This document shows positions 25,764 through 34,741 of a DNA stretch of 64,000 nucleotides, piece after piece; within the stretch, counting starts at the first letter, position 1, and each line of letters opens with the position of its first letter. The notes under the pieces are model-generated. The model ran no database searches, was not told the origin of the DNA, and worked only from the letters and a program-made list of their open reading frames with translations. Made by a program: the position numbers and the translations under genes. This stretch comes from JACMMS01 sp043758775 (GTDB lineage Bacteria; Pseudomonadota; Gammaproteobacteria; Burkholderiales; Methylophilaceae). The DNA lies in contig JAYVMU010000009.1 of NCBI GenBank assembly GCA_043758775.1, forward strand, positions 1-64,000, in the 5' to 3' direction.

Positions 25764-26731
25764 CAGTCAGCCTTTTTTATCTTAGTGGATGATGCGTTTT
25801 TTGCCATTGCCAGTTTTTGGCGTTTAGTAAATTGTTTGGTTGCGTTTACGCCACGTAGCAGCAATATATGGTTACGAACTGCGACTTCGACTAATACCGC
25901 AATATTGCGTCCGGCGGCAATGGGAATAGTCACTTTAGGAATTTTGACATCTAAAATTTGCTCATGTTGCATTTTGATTTCTAGGCGATCTAAGGTTTGC
26001 GGCGTCAGGGTATCTGCCATTTCTAGCTGAATAATCAAATCGAGTGGCTTGGTCGGTTTAACGGCGTTATCACCAAATAAGGCACGAATATTTAAAATAC
26101 CTAAGCCTCGTACCTCTAAGAAATCCTGTAAAAGTTCGGGGCAGCGTCCTTCAATACGCTCAGGCGAGATGCGAAAGAAATCGACAATATCATCTGCCAC
26201 TAAACGATGGCCGCGTGAAATAAGTTCTAAAGCTAATTCACTTTTACCAATCGCGGCATTGCCCTTGATGAGCACGCCAAAACCTTGCACCTCGACAAAT
26301 ACACCATGCAGACTAGTAGATTCCGCTACCGCTTGTGCCAAATAATGACTCAAAATATCCATGAGTTGTGGACTGCGTATGGGGGAAGTAAATAGCGGTG
26401 TAGCGTGGTGGTTAGCTGCGTCCAGCAGGGCTTGTGGTGTTTTTTCGCCATTAGCCACAATGACCGCGGCTAAATCGGTTGAAAATAAATTAGCGATAGC
26501 TTGATTTGTTTCTATGACTTCTAGTGTGCGTAAATAATCCATTTCGGCACAGCCCAACACTTGTACACGGTTGGGATGCACAAAATTTAAATGCCCAATC
26601 AGAGCGAGTGAGGGTTTTGTGACGGTTTCGCTAGTCAGTGGGTTAGTGCCGCCGCCAAGCCCTGCAATCCAAGATAGTTTGAGCTTGTGGCGGGTTTCTT
26701 TGAAGAGTTCGGCAACGCTAATCTGCGCCAT
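25763..26731 (-). CDS. hprK: HPr kinase/phosphorylase
   Basis: Phosphorylates or dephosphorylates Ser46 of HPr. It is 322 residues: an N-terminal MurF-like domain (about 1-130) and a C-terminal kinase domain with P-loop GNAAIGKSE (the usual GxSGxGKSE is altered but GxxxxGKS is kept), the RLVADDIVDF motif and the signature EVRGLGILNIRALFG. It lies between hpf and rapZ. No ptsN gene lies next to hpf or hprK here. Confidence 0.94.
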   Translation of the reverse strand: MAQISVAELFKETRHKLKLSWIAGLGGGTNPLTSETVTKPSLALIGHLNFVHPNRVQVLGCAEMDYLRTLEVIETNQAIANLFSTDLAAVIVANGEKTPQALLDAANHHATPLFTSPIRSPQLMDILSHYLAQAVAESTSLHGVFVEVQGFGVLIKGNAAIGKSELALELISRGHRLVADDIVDFFRISPERIEGRCPELLQDFLEVRGLGILNIRALFGDNAVKPTKPLDLIIQLEMADTLTPQTLDRLEIKMQHEQILDVKIPKVTIPIAAGRNIAVLVEVAVRNHILLLRGVNATKQFTKRQKLAMAKNASSTKIKKAD

Positions 26732-26754
26732 GTAAGTGTCTCAACCGACTTAGA

Positions 26755-27081
26755 TTACTCAGCCGTTTGGTGTTTTACCGCACCATTGGTTTTATGATGA
26801 TTACTTTGTTTTTCTTTGTGTTTTACTACTTGACGGTCTAACTTATCGGCCAGCATGTCAATTGCACTATACATGTTTTCATCAGTGCATTCCGCATGTA
26901 AATCATTGCCCGGGACGTGTACGGTCGCTTCTACTTTTTGTTGAAGCTTAACAACTGAAAGCGTAACTTTGACGTCAATTACATGATCAAAATGTGCGCT
27001 AACACGTGCAAGTTTGCTATGAAGATAATCGCGCAAAGCCGTTGTAACTTCTAAATGGTGGCCAGTTAATTGTAAATTCAT
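26755..27081 (-). CDS. hpf: Ribosome hibernation promoting factor (short form)
   Basis: A 108-residue HPF/RaiA fold protein (MNLQLTGHHLEVTTALRDYL ... YSAIDMLADKLDRQVVKHKEK) that binds the 30S subunit and stabilises inactive 100S ribosomes. There is no C-terminal dimerisation domain, so it is the short type. A good GGAG site precedes the ATG. It sits directly downstream of rpoN, the order seen across Proteobacteria. Confidence 0.94.
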   Translation of the reverse strand: MNLQLTGHHLEVTTALRDYLHSKLARVSAHFDHVIDVKVTLSVVKLQQKVEATVHVPGNDLHAECTDENMYSAIDMLADKLDRQVVKHKEKQSNHHKTNGAVKHQTAE

Positions 27082-27172
27082 TATTATCTCCTTGGTTGAA
27101 AAATGGCTTAAATAGTTCGAATTTTCTAAGCTTTTATTTAGTGCTGCTAATTGTCTAACTAGTTTAGTTATC

Positions 27173-28747
27173 TTACAGCGATTTACGTAAATTAGCAGGT
27201 GGAATCATCAGTGATTCACGATATTTTGCGATGGTGCGTCGCGCAACTACGATACCTTGCTTCGCTAATACGTCAGTAATTTGGTTGTCAGAAAAGGGTT
27301 TTTTAATATTCTCTCCGCTGATCATCTGTTTAATCAGCGCGCGTATGGCGGTGGCAGAACATTCGCCGCCACTATCAGTGGCTACGTGGCTACCAAAAAA
27401 GTATTTCAGCTCAAACACGCCACGCGGCGTAAGCATATATTTGTGGGTAGTGACCCGTGAAATCGTTGATTCATGCAACTCTAGTTCATCGGCAATTTCT
27501 CTTAATACCAAAGGCCGCATGGCGATTTCGCCGTGCTCGAAAAAATTGCGTTGACGGTCAACAATTGCCTGTGATACCCGTAAAATAGTCGAGAAGCGTT
27601 GTTGAATATTTTTAATCATCCATTTTGCTTCTTGCATCTGGCTCATTAGATATTGGTTCGAGCTATCGCGATTGCGTTTTAAAATATCAGAATAAAGCTG
27701 ATTAATACGTAGCTTAGGGATTACGCCGTCATTAAGACTGGCAATCCAAATGCCTTTTATTTTTTTTACTATCACTTCATGCTGAATGTAGTGATTTGAG
27801 CTGATCGAACTAAAGCTATTGCCGGGGCGCGGATTTAATTGTTTGATGAGTGTTTGTGCGCCACGTAACGCAACTTCATCGCAACTTAAAAGTTTACGCA
27901 GCTTAATGAAATCACGTGATGCCAATAGGTTTAAGTGGTGGGCGACAATTTTTTTTGCTAGCTCTAGATATAGTGTGTCTTTAGACATCACATTAAGTTG
28001 TAGTATCAAACACTCACATAAATCGCTTGCCCCTATGCCGAGCGGCTCTAAATGCTGCACTAACTTCAATGTGGTTTGTAGCTCGACTAATTCCACTTCA
28101 AGCTCTTGTGGAATAATATCAAGCAGTGTTTCTAACGGTTGTTCCAGATAACCATATTCATTGATGGAATCTACCAATAAAATCGCCAGCGTTTGGTCGC
28201 GCTCACTTAAGGGCATGAGTTTTAATTGACTAATGAGATGTTCGCGCAGCGACTGGGATACAGTCTCTTGTTTGCTAAAGTCATTGTCGTCGTCAAAATT
28301 ATTGTTTTGTGCGCCTTCGTCCCAGCGTGTATTGCTGCCATACTCTTCATAATCATCAGAGAAATCAGACTGTGAATAATGTTCATCTGCGAGCGATATT
28401 TCTGAGTCAGCAGCACCATCATTTGTCGGTTGGGTAGGTTCACTGCTAAAATCGGTGTCAAAAGTTGTGCTTGGTTCCTGACCAGTTTCCTCACCAAACT
28501 CTTTATTTTGTGGTTGCTCAGGATTGACTAAATTTGGCAGTGCATCACTGTCGCCATCAATACTCGCTTCTACAACACTGCCATCTTCATTAGTTTCAGC
28601 AAGCTCAAGCAAGGGGTTTTCTTGTAAAATAGTTTCAAGCTCTTGATTCAGCTCTTGCGTGGAAAGTTGCAACAGACGAATTGACTGCTGCAATTGCGGT
28701 GTGAGCGCAAGATTCTGAGAGAACTTTAGATTTAAGCTTTGTTTCAT
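27173..28747 (-). CDS. rpoN: RNA polymerase sigma-54 factor
   Basis: A 524-residue sigma-54. It has a Gln-rich region I activator-interaction domain (LTPQLQQSIRLLQLSTQEL), an acidic, low-complexity region II (about 60-160, many Asp/Glu/Ser), a core-binding domain, and the C-terminal DNA-binding domain ending in the RpoN box ARRTIAKYRE. It is 20 bases downstream of lptB. The presence of sigma-54 contrasts with the degenerate NtrX at 16859. Confidence 0.96.
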   Translation of the reverse strand: MKQSLNLKFSQNLALTPQLQQSIRLLQLSTQELNQELETILQENPLLELAETNEDGSVVEASIDGDSDALPNLVNPEQPQNKEFGEETGQEPSTTFDTDFSSEPTQPTNDGAADSEISLADEHYSQSDFSDDYEEYGSNTRWDEGAQNNNFDDDNDFSKQETVSQSLREHLISQLKLMPLSERDQTLAILLVDSINEYGYLEQPLETLLDIIPQELEVELVELQTTLKLVQHLEPLGIGASDLCECLILQLNVMSKDTLYLELAKKIVAHHLNLLASRDFIKLRKLLSCDEVALRGAQTLIKQLNPRPGNSFSSISSNHYIQHEVIVKKIKGIWIASLNDGVIPKLRINQLYSDILKRNRDSSNQYLMSQMQEAKWMIKNIQQRFSTILRVSQAIVDRQRNFFEHGEIAMRPLVLREIADELELHESTISRVTTHKYMLTPRGVFELKYFFGSHVATDSGGECSATAIRALIKQMISGENIKKPFSDNQITDVLAKQGIVVARRTIAKYRESLMIPPANLRKSL

Positions 28748-28766
28748 AAGTAATTGCTATATCTAA

Positions 28767-29489
28767 TTACAGGCGGAAATTTTTACCTAAATAAACTTCA
28801 CGTACTGCTTCATTATGTACAATTTCGCTTGGCTCGCCAGACGCAAACACAGTACCCTGATTCACAATATACGCTCTATCGCAGATGCCTAGGGTTTCAC
28901 GTACGTTATGATCGGTAATTAGCACGCCGATATTGCGTGTTGTTAAGAATTTAATGATTTTTTGAATATCCAACACCGCAATGGGGTCGATACCTGCAAA
29001 CGGTTCATCCAGCAAAATAAAACTTGGGTCGGTTGCTAAACAGCGCGCAATTTCAACACGCCTGCGCTCACCACCAGATAAACTGACTGCGGCATTGTCG
29101 CGAATATGTTGAATATGCAATTCATCCAGCAGTGACTCAAGCTTGGCTTCACGCTCCTCATCGGATAGTTTTTGTAGCTCCAATACTGCCATGATGTTTT
29201 CACTCACCGTGAGTTTACGAAAAATTGATGGTTCTTGCGGTAAATAAGCTAAGCCCATGCGCGCACGGTTATGGATGGGTAATCGGCTTAAATCTTTATT
29301 ATTCAGCAAGATGCGGCCCTCATCCAGCCGGACTAAGCCTACGATCATGTAAAAGCTCGTAGTTTTACCGGCGCCATTGGGGCCAAGTAAGCCAACAATT
29401 TCACCGCTTTTAATATGCAATGAAATACTATGCACTACGGTGCGCTTACCGTAGGTTTTACGTAAATGTTCTACAACTAGTTCACTCAT
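28767..29489 (-). CDS. lptB: LPS export ABC transporter ATP-binding protein
   Basis: ATPase of the LptB2FGC complex, which extracts lipopolysaccharide from the inner membrane. It is 240 residues, with Walker A GPNGAGKTT (36-44), signature LSGGERRR and Walker B FILLDEPFAGIDP. It is preceded by lptA and lptC in the order typical of Proteobacteria. lptF and lptG are not in the window. Confidence 0.96.
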   Translation of the reverse strand: MSELVVEHLRKTYGKRTVVHSISLHIKSGEIVGLLGPNGAGKTTSFYMIVGLVRLDEGRILLNNKDLSRLPIHNRARMGLAYLPQEPSIFRKLTVSENIMAVLELQKLSDEEREAKLESLLDELHIQHIRDNAAVSLSGGERRRVEIARCLATDPSFILLDEPFAGIDPIAVLDIQKIIKFLTTRNIGVLITDHNVRETLGICDRAYIVNQGTVFASGEPSEIVHNEAVREVYLGKNFRL

Positions 29490-29513
29490 GACTTTTGCTC
29501 ATTCTAAAAGACC

Positions 29514-30158
29514 CTATTCTTTTGTGCTTAAAGGGTCAGTATCTAATTCTAGCTTGTTACTGAACCGTAAATTTTTATTAATGATGGCAGGCGCTGCTTT
29601 AGTTTCTGGCTTCACTTCGGTCTTGCTTGGTTCAGTTTTATTTTTGGGCTGTATAATCGCTTTAACACGGCCTGGCTTTCCGCCAAGAGGTGCTGTTGGA
29701 CCACTGAGTACTTCTGCATATCCAGCATTGGCGTCATAACTAATATAATCGCCATACGCCACGTCATCACCACGTTTAACTGATGCTTTGGTATATAGCT
29801 GCACTTTGTCCATACGTGCGTCATATTCGATACGCAAGCCACTACCTTCAATATATTCATTCACACCATCACGCTTTTGTTTGAAAGTTGTGGGGTTACC
29901 TAGCGATGTGCTGTGTTGAAAGCCATCGATGTCTTCATGTACAGTGAGCTTGTCGCCCTTAATGACCAGCGTACCTTGCGTTAAAATGACATTACCAGTA
30001 TAGATATCGATTTTTTTAGCATCGTTCACCGTCACTGTATCTGCTTCAATTTCAATTGGTTTATCCCTGTCAGCTGCTTCCGCATGCGCAACGGTGCTGT
30101 TTAGCATGGCAAATGCTGAAAACAGCCCAAGCAGCCATAGGGAATGACGATTATTCAT
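29514..30158 (-). CDS. lptA: LPS periplasmic transport protein LptA
   Basis: Periplasmic bridge protein that carries LPS from LptC to LptD. It has a signal peptide (SLWLLGLFSAFAMLNSTVAHA) followed by the OstA/LptA beta-jellyroll (PIEIEADTVTVNDAKKIDIYTGN). The tail after the jellyroll (about 165-214) is Lys/Pro/Thr-rich. Its start overlaps the lptC stop by eight bases. Confidence 0.93.
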   Translation of the reverse strand: MNNRHSLWLLGLFSAFAMLNSTVAHAEAADRDKPIEIEADTVTVNDAKKIDIYTGNVILTQGTLVIKGDKLTVHEDIDGFQHSTSLGNPTTFKQKRDGVNEYIEGSGLRIEYDARMDKVQLYTKASVKRGDDVAYGDYISYDANAGYAEVLSGPTAPLGGKPGRVKAIIQPKNKTEPSKTEVKPETKAAPAIINKNLRFSNKLELDTDPLSTKE

Positions 30159-30915
30159 AAGTTCTCCGAACGCGTTTGGTCTTTTTGCTATTATCAGCTA
30201 AGGGATTGGGCGTTTTTGATAAGCTACTATTTTTTGTTTGATTGAGTTGTTTAGTGCTTTTTGGCACTCGATTTTTTAGATTTGTTTGTTTGTTGTTGGA
30301 GCTTGCTAGCAAGGGACGTTCATAGTGTACATATACGCGAGTAGGAGCAATATTTTTATTCTTGCTACTGATTGTGCCTAATGTTAGAGTTTGCTCTTTT
30401 TTGTTGAAAAGCATGCCAGTTGCACGAATTTTCGTTTTAGGAAATTGCGTGATCACTACGGGACTGTCAGTTTTTGCAACTTCTTCATCTGGGTAGATTG
30501 TCAGTTTGTCAGTGAGTAACTGCATCCCCCCCCGACCTTCATAGGCGGGCCTTACTACTTTTACGTCATCCAAAACATGAATCACTTCACCACCGCTAGA
30601 CACGTAGCCACGTAATCCTGAAATCTGTGTGTAAGGTTTATTGATTGTATATTGGGTAAAACGTGGGCGCTGCAATACGGTGCTATCATCATCAGGGAAA
30701 TGCTCCATCTCTGTTGCTGCCAGAACATAGTGCAAATTGCCTGCCAGATCAGTTTTTGTGGTGTAAAAATTGTTGAGCATGTAGTCGTAATCGTGTCGGT
30801 TATTGCCATCCATTTTCGGGTTATTTTTTTCTACAGCTTGGTTAATCCAGAATGTCAGTAACGCTAACATGGCGGCCAATATAAGCGGGAACAATATGGC
30901 TTGACGACTATACAT
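30151..30915 (-). CDS. lptC: LPS export protein LptC, with C-terminal extension
   Basis: Single-pass inner-membrane protein with one N-terminal membrane segment (ILFPLILAAMLALLTFWINQ) and a periplasmic jellyroll that receives LPS from LptB2FG. At 254 residues it exceeds E. coli LptC (191). The extra roughly 50 residues at the C-terminus are basic and polar (NKQTNLKNRVPKSTKQLN...KKTKRVRRTYE). A run of eight G on the coding strand (30526-30533) encodes Arg-Gly-Gly. It is followed by lptA and preceded by kdsC. Confidence 0.9.
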   Translation of the reverse strand: MYSRQAILFPLILAAMLALLTFWINQAVEKNNPKMDGNNRHDYDYMLNNFYTTKTDLAGNLHYVLAATEMEHFPDDDSTVLQRPRFTQYTINKPYTQISGLRGYVSSGGEVIHVLDDVKVVRPAYEGRGGMQLLTDKLTIYPDEEVAKTDSPVVITQFPKTKIRATGMLFNKKEQTLTLGTISSKNKNIAPTRVYVHYERPLLASSNNKQTNLKNRVPKSTKQLNQTKNSSLSKTPNPLADNSKKTKRVRRTYE

Positions 30916-30958
30916 TAAGCTAACTATTGTGCGTGTTCTGAATCATTGTTTTAAAAAG

Positions 30959-31492
30959 TTATTTAAAAAACTGTGCAAATTGTGCATCATAAGTGCCTTG
31001 TGCATGCATGATGAGCTCACAAACTTCACGTACTGCACCATGACCACCCGCATGCTGCGTGGTGAAATGTGCGCGTTGTTTTACACAGTCTGGTGCAGCC
31101 GGCACTGTAATACCCAAGCCGCAGCGTAACATGGGTGGTAAATCTACCACGTCGTCGCCCATAAAGGCACAGACCTCAGCACTGAAATTGAGTTTAGCGA
31201 GCAGGTCATTAAACGCAACTAGTTTGTCATCCACACCTTGGTAGAAATGTGCGACCCCGGTATTTTCTGCACGTTTAGTCACTACCTTGGATGTGCGTCC
31301 AGTAATGATCGCCATTTCCACGCCACTGGCTTTAAGTAGCTTCATACCTAAACCGTCTTGCGCGTGAAAGCTTTTATACTCCAGGCCGTCATCACCAATG
31401 ATTAAACCACCATCTGTCATCACGCCATCTACATCAAAAATAATGAGTTTAATTTTTTTGGCACGTGTTACTACATCATGTGAAATCGTCAT
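30959..31492 (-). CDS. kdsC: Kdo-8-phosphate phosphatase
   Basis: HAD-superfamily phosphatase making free Kdo for the LPS inner core. At 177 residues it has the nucleophile motif DVDGVMTDGGL with the two catalytic Asp, ITGRTSKVV, and FMGDDVVDLP for Mg binding. It is a C0-type HAD without a cap, as expected for KdsC. It lies directly after kdsD. Confidence 0.95.
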   Translation of the reverse strand: MTISHDVVTRAKKIKLIIFDVDGVMTDGGLIIGDDGLEYKSFHAQDGLGMKLLKASGVEMAIITGRTSKVVTKRAENTGVAHFYQGVDDKLVAFNDLLAKLNFSAEVCAFMGDDVVDLPPMLRCGLGITVPAAPDCVKQRAHFTTQHAGGHGAVREVCELIMHAQGTYDAQFAQFFK

Positions 31493-31533
31493 ACTATTCC
31501 ATCTAAAAAATATTTTTGATATAAAACTTTTGG

Positions 31534-32577
31534 TTATACCACTTTGGCTTTAAGTAAATCATGCATATTTAGCGCACCAACTAGCTTACCCGTTTCATCA
31601 ACTACTAATATGCTGGTTATTTTTAATTGTTCCATCCGTTCCACAGCATCTACTGCTAATTGATGTGCATAAATGGTTTGAGGATTTGCATGCATTACAT
31701 CCACAGTTTTTGTGCTGTTGGCTTTAATATCACCGGCAAATGCGCGACGCAAATCACCATCAGTAAAAATACCAATCGGTTGCTGTGCAGCATTAACGAT
31801 GGCAGTCATGCCTAAGCCTTTGCGCGTCATTTCTAATAAGCCTTCAGCAAGCAGCGCATTTTCGCTGACGCTAGGTATGGCCGCGCCAGTGCGCATGACA
31901 TCGCTAATCCGTATGAGTAAACCGCGACCAATGCTGCCACCAGGATGAGAACGAGCAAAATCTTCTGCTGAGAAATCTCGCAAGTTGAGTACGCAAAGTG
32001 CTAATGCATCACCTAGCGCAAGCGCTGCAGTGGTGCTAGCTGTTGGCGCCAAACCTAATGGACAAGCTTCTTGCGCCACTTCTGCACTTAGATGCACATC
32101 GGCTTCTTTCGCCAGAGTTGAATGCGCTTTGCCCGTAATGCTGATAATTTTTGCGCCCAAGCGTTTAATCGCGGGGATGATAGCGATTATTTCGTCACTC
32201 TCACCGGAGTTGGAAAGTGCAATCACTACATCATCGTGCGTAATCATGCCTAAATCACCATGGCTTGCTTCACCAGGGTGCATAAAAAAAGCCGGGCTAC
32301 CTGTACTGGCAAGTGTTGAAGCGATTTTACGACCTATATGGCCAGATTTACCCATACCACTCACCACAACACGACCTTGGCATTGTAAAATAAGCTCTAC
32401 GGCATTCACAAAGCTATCATCCAGACGTTTTGCCAGCGATTCAATTTCACGAGATTCAATAGTCAACACTTCACGCGCTAATGCTAACGTTTGCGCGTTG
32501 TTGTGAGAATTGATACTGGCCGAGTTTTGTTCTGCTGGTGCGTGTAAACGGTCAGATTGTAGTAATGTAGGTGACAT
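31534..32577 (-). CDS. kdsD: Arabinose-5-phosphate isomerase
   Basis: First step of Kdo synthesis: ribulose-5-P to arabinose-5-P. It is 347 residues, with a SIS domain (about 50-190, VVSGMGKSGHIGRKIASTLA) and a C-terminal pair of CBS domains (about 220-345). It starts the leftward LPS/rpoN/PTS group and is divergent from the CPA2 antiporter gene (162-base gap). A polar N-terminal extension of about 25 residues precedes the conserved core, so a later start is possible. Confidence 0.94.
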   Translation of the reverse strand: MSPTLLQSDRLHAPAEQNSASINSHNNAQTLALAREVLTIESREIESLAKRLDDSFVNAVELILQCQGRVVVSGMGKSGHIGRKIASTLASTGSPAFFMHPGEASHGDLGMITHDDVVIALSNSGESDEIIAIIPAIKRLGAKIISITGKAHSTLAKEADVHLSAEVAQEACPLGLAPTASTTAALALGDALALCVLNLRDFSAEDFARSHPGGSIGRGLLIRISDVMRTGAAIPSVSENALLAEGLLEMTRKGLGMTAIVNAAQQPIGIFTDGDLRRAFAGDIKANSTKTVDVMHANPQTIYAHQLAVDAVERMEQLKITSILVVDETGKLVGALNMHDLLKAKVV

Positions 32578-32739
32578 AGGATACTAGTATAAAAGGGAAT
32601 GACGTCCTAATAAAGAACAATACTCAGCTAAATGCAATAATTAGGCATAAATATTGCCTGGCTAGCTACAGTTTTTGCTGAAAAGTATTATCCTTAGAAT
32701 AAAATTAAGTATTAGATAATTAAAAAATGGAAAAACCGC

Positions 32740-34719
32740 ATGTTTGATTCACTACCCATCCTATTGATTTTATTGACTAGCTCCGTGCTAGTGGTTGCAT
32801 TGTTTCGTGCCTTAAGGTTACCAGCGATGTTGGCTTACTTTGCCATTGGCTTGGTGTTAGGGCCACATGCGCTTGGTTTAATTCCAGATACTGAAGCGAG
32901 CCATCAAATTGCTGAATTTGGTATTGTATTTTTGATGTTCAGTATCGGTTTGGAATTTAGTTTGCCTATGCTGTACGCCATGCGTCATACCTTATTTGGT
33001 TTAGGCGGCGCCCAAGTGATTATTTCTATAGCGCTGGCGATGATTATTTCTAAGGTGGCGGGTTTAAGCTGGGCAACGGCATTTGTGGTTGGTGGGGCGC
33101 TCACCATGTCATCCACCGCGATAGTGTCCAAAATATTGATGGAACGCGTAGACTTAAACTCGCGACACGGACGTTTGTCGATTGGTATTTTGTTATTCCA
33201 GGATATAGCAGTCATTCTAATCTTGGTGCTTATTCCAGCCTTAGGTGCAAAAAGCAGTAATTTATGGCCGATTTTAGGCACGTCCGTTATTAAAGCCACG
33301 GTATTGCTGTTTATATTATTTAAGTTTGGCAAATTGCTTATTAATCCCTGGTTTGGCTGGGTGGCGCAGCAACGTTCACGTGAATTATTTGTACTTAATG
33401 TACTCATGGTGACCTTGTTATTGGCGTTTGCAACTAAAGAAGCGGGTTTGTCTTATGCGTTAGGCGCGTTTATTGCGGGTATGTTGATTTCAGAAACGCG
33501 TTATCGCTATCAGGTGGAATCTGATATTGCACCGTTCCGAGATATTCTGCTTGGGCTTTTCTTTATTGGTGTAGGCATGCTGTTAGATGTGCAGCAAATC
33601 ACGCAGCACATTGGTTTGATCTTGTTGTTATTGGTAGTTTTTATACTATTCAAGGCAGCAGTGATTGCATTACTATGCCGCGTGTTTAAGTATGAGTTTG
33701 GTGTAGGTATTCGCACCGGCTTGATTTTGGCGCAAGCAGGCGAGTTTAGTTTTGTGATTTTGGCGTTGGCGCAAGAGCAAATGCTAATTGACGGTAAAAC
33801 TTTACAGCTGATGTTGGCTACTTCATTGCTATCTATGATTATCGCGCCATTTATCATTCAATATAACGGTCGTATTGCGCGTCGTATGGTGAAAAGCTAT
33901 ACGCGTAACAGTAGTAAAGTTGTGGAAGACATTGGCGCGGTGGGTAAAGATTTATCTGATCATGTCATTATTTGTGGCTACGGGCGCAGTGGGCAGTTTC
34001 TTGGGCGTGTTTTGAAAGATGAAAACATTCCATTTATTGCCTTAGATATTGACCCTGCACGCGTACATGCTGCAGCAGCAGCAGGTGAACATGTGATGTT
34101 CGGCGACGCTGGTCGTCGACCCGTATTACAAGCTGCCGGTGCTGCACGTGCTAAAGCCATGATTATTAGTTATGCCGATATGCGTGCCTCAATGAAGGTG
34201 TTGCATGTGATGCAAGAAACCTATCCGCATTTACCAGTGATAGTGCGTACTTTAGATGATGCCAATATGGAAGCATTTAGAGCGGCTGGCGCAACCGAGG
34301 TGGTGCCAGAAGTACTAGAAGGTAGCCTCATGCTTGCCTCGCACGCGCTGGTACTGCTTGGTGTGCCGCTTAATCGTGTGGTTAAACGTATCCGTGTATT
34401 TCGTGAAGAGCGCTATAAAATGTTCCGTGGCTATTTCCGTGGCATGACCGATACTAGCCAGGAAAGTACTGAGCAACGTAAAATGCTGCGCTTACATTCT
34501 GTCGAAATCAATGCTGCCGCCTATGCCAAAGGTTTGCGTCTAGACCATATTGATTTTGAAAAATATAAGGTAGAAATGCAATTTTTACGTCGCCCTAATA
34601 TGCTGGAAGATATCGCCCCCAGACCTGATATTGTCGTATCGGAGGGTGATGTGATTGTGTTGCTTGGCAGCTCGGAGGATTTGAGTAGTGCTGAGAAATT
34701 CTTGCTGACGGGTAATTAA
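32740..34719 (+). CDS. CPA2 family monovalent cation:proton antiporter (KefB/KefC-like)
   Basis: A 659-residue membrane protein: a Na+/H+ exchanger domain of about 12 membrane segments (residues 1-385), then a TrkA-N/RCK NAD-binding domain (HVIICGYGRSGQFLGRVLKD, near 407) and a TrkA-C domain (about 575-655). It resembles KefB/KefC potassium efflux proteins and the YbaL group; without biochemistry the exact ion is open. It stands 22 bases before thiO. No separate KefF/KefG-type ancillary gene is present nearby. Confidence 0.9.
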   Translation: MFDSLPILLILLTSSVLVVALFRALRLPAMLAYFAIGLVLGPHALGLIPDTEASHQIAEFGIVFLMFSIGLEFSLPMLYAMRHTLFGLGGAQVIISIALAMIISKVAGLSWATAFVVGGALTMSSTAIVSKILMERVDLNSRHGRLSIGILLFQDIAVILILVLIPALGAKSSNLWPILGTSVIKATVLLFILFKFGKLLINPWFGWVAQQRSRELFVLNVLMVTLLLAFATKEAGLSYALGAFIAGMLISETRYRYQVESDIAPFRDILLGLFFIGVGMLLDVQQITQHIGLILLLLVVFILFKAAVIALLCRVFKYEFGVGIRTGLILAQAGEFSFVILALAQEQMLIDGKTLQLMLATSLLSMIIAPFIIQYNGRIARRMVKSYTRNSSKVVEDIGAVGKDLSDHVIICGYGRSGQFLGRVLKDENIPFIALDIDPARVHAAAAAGEHVMFGDAGRRPVLQAAGAARAKAMIISYADMRASMKVLHVMQETYPHLPVIVRTLDDANMEAFRAAGATEVVPEVLEGSLMLASHALVLLGVPLNRVVKRIRVFREERYKMFRGYFRGMTDTSQESTEQRKMLRLHSVEINAAAYAKGLRLDHIDFEKYKVEMQFLRRPNMLEDIAPRPDIVVSEGDVIVLLGSSEDLSSAEKFLLTGN

Positions 34720-34741
34720 GTGATAGATAGGCTTTAAAGTT

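Noticed and set aside
31985..32506. Long rightward frame of 173 codons opposite kdsD
   Set aside because: It lies fully inside the well-conserved kdsD on the other strand and its product is low-complexity; it is a shadow frame.
32985..33857. Leftward frames opposite the CPA2 antiporter gene
   Set aside because: Shadow frames of a conserved membrane protein gene; no start signals and biased composition.
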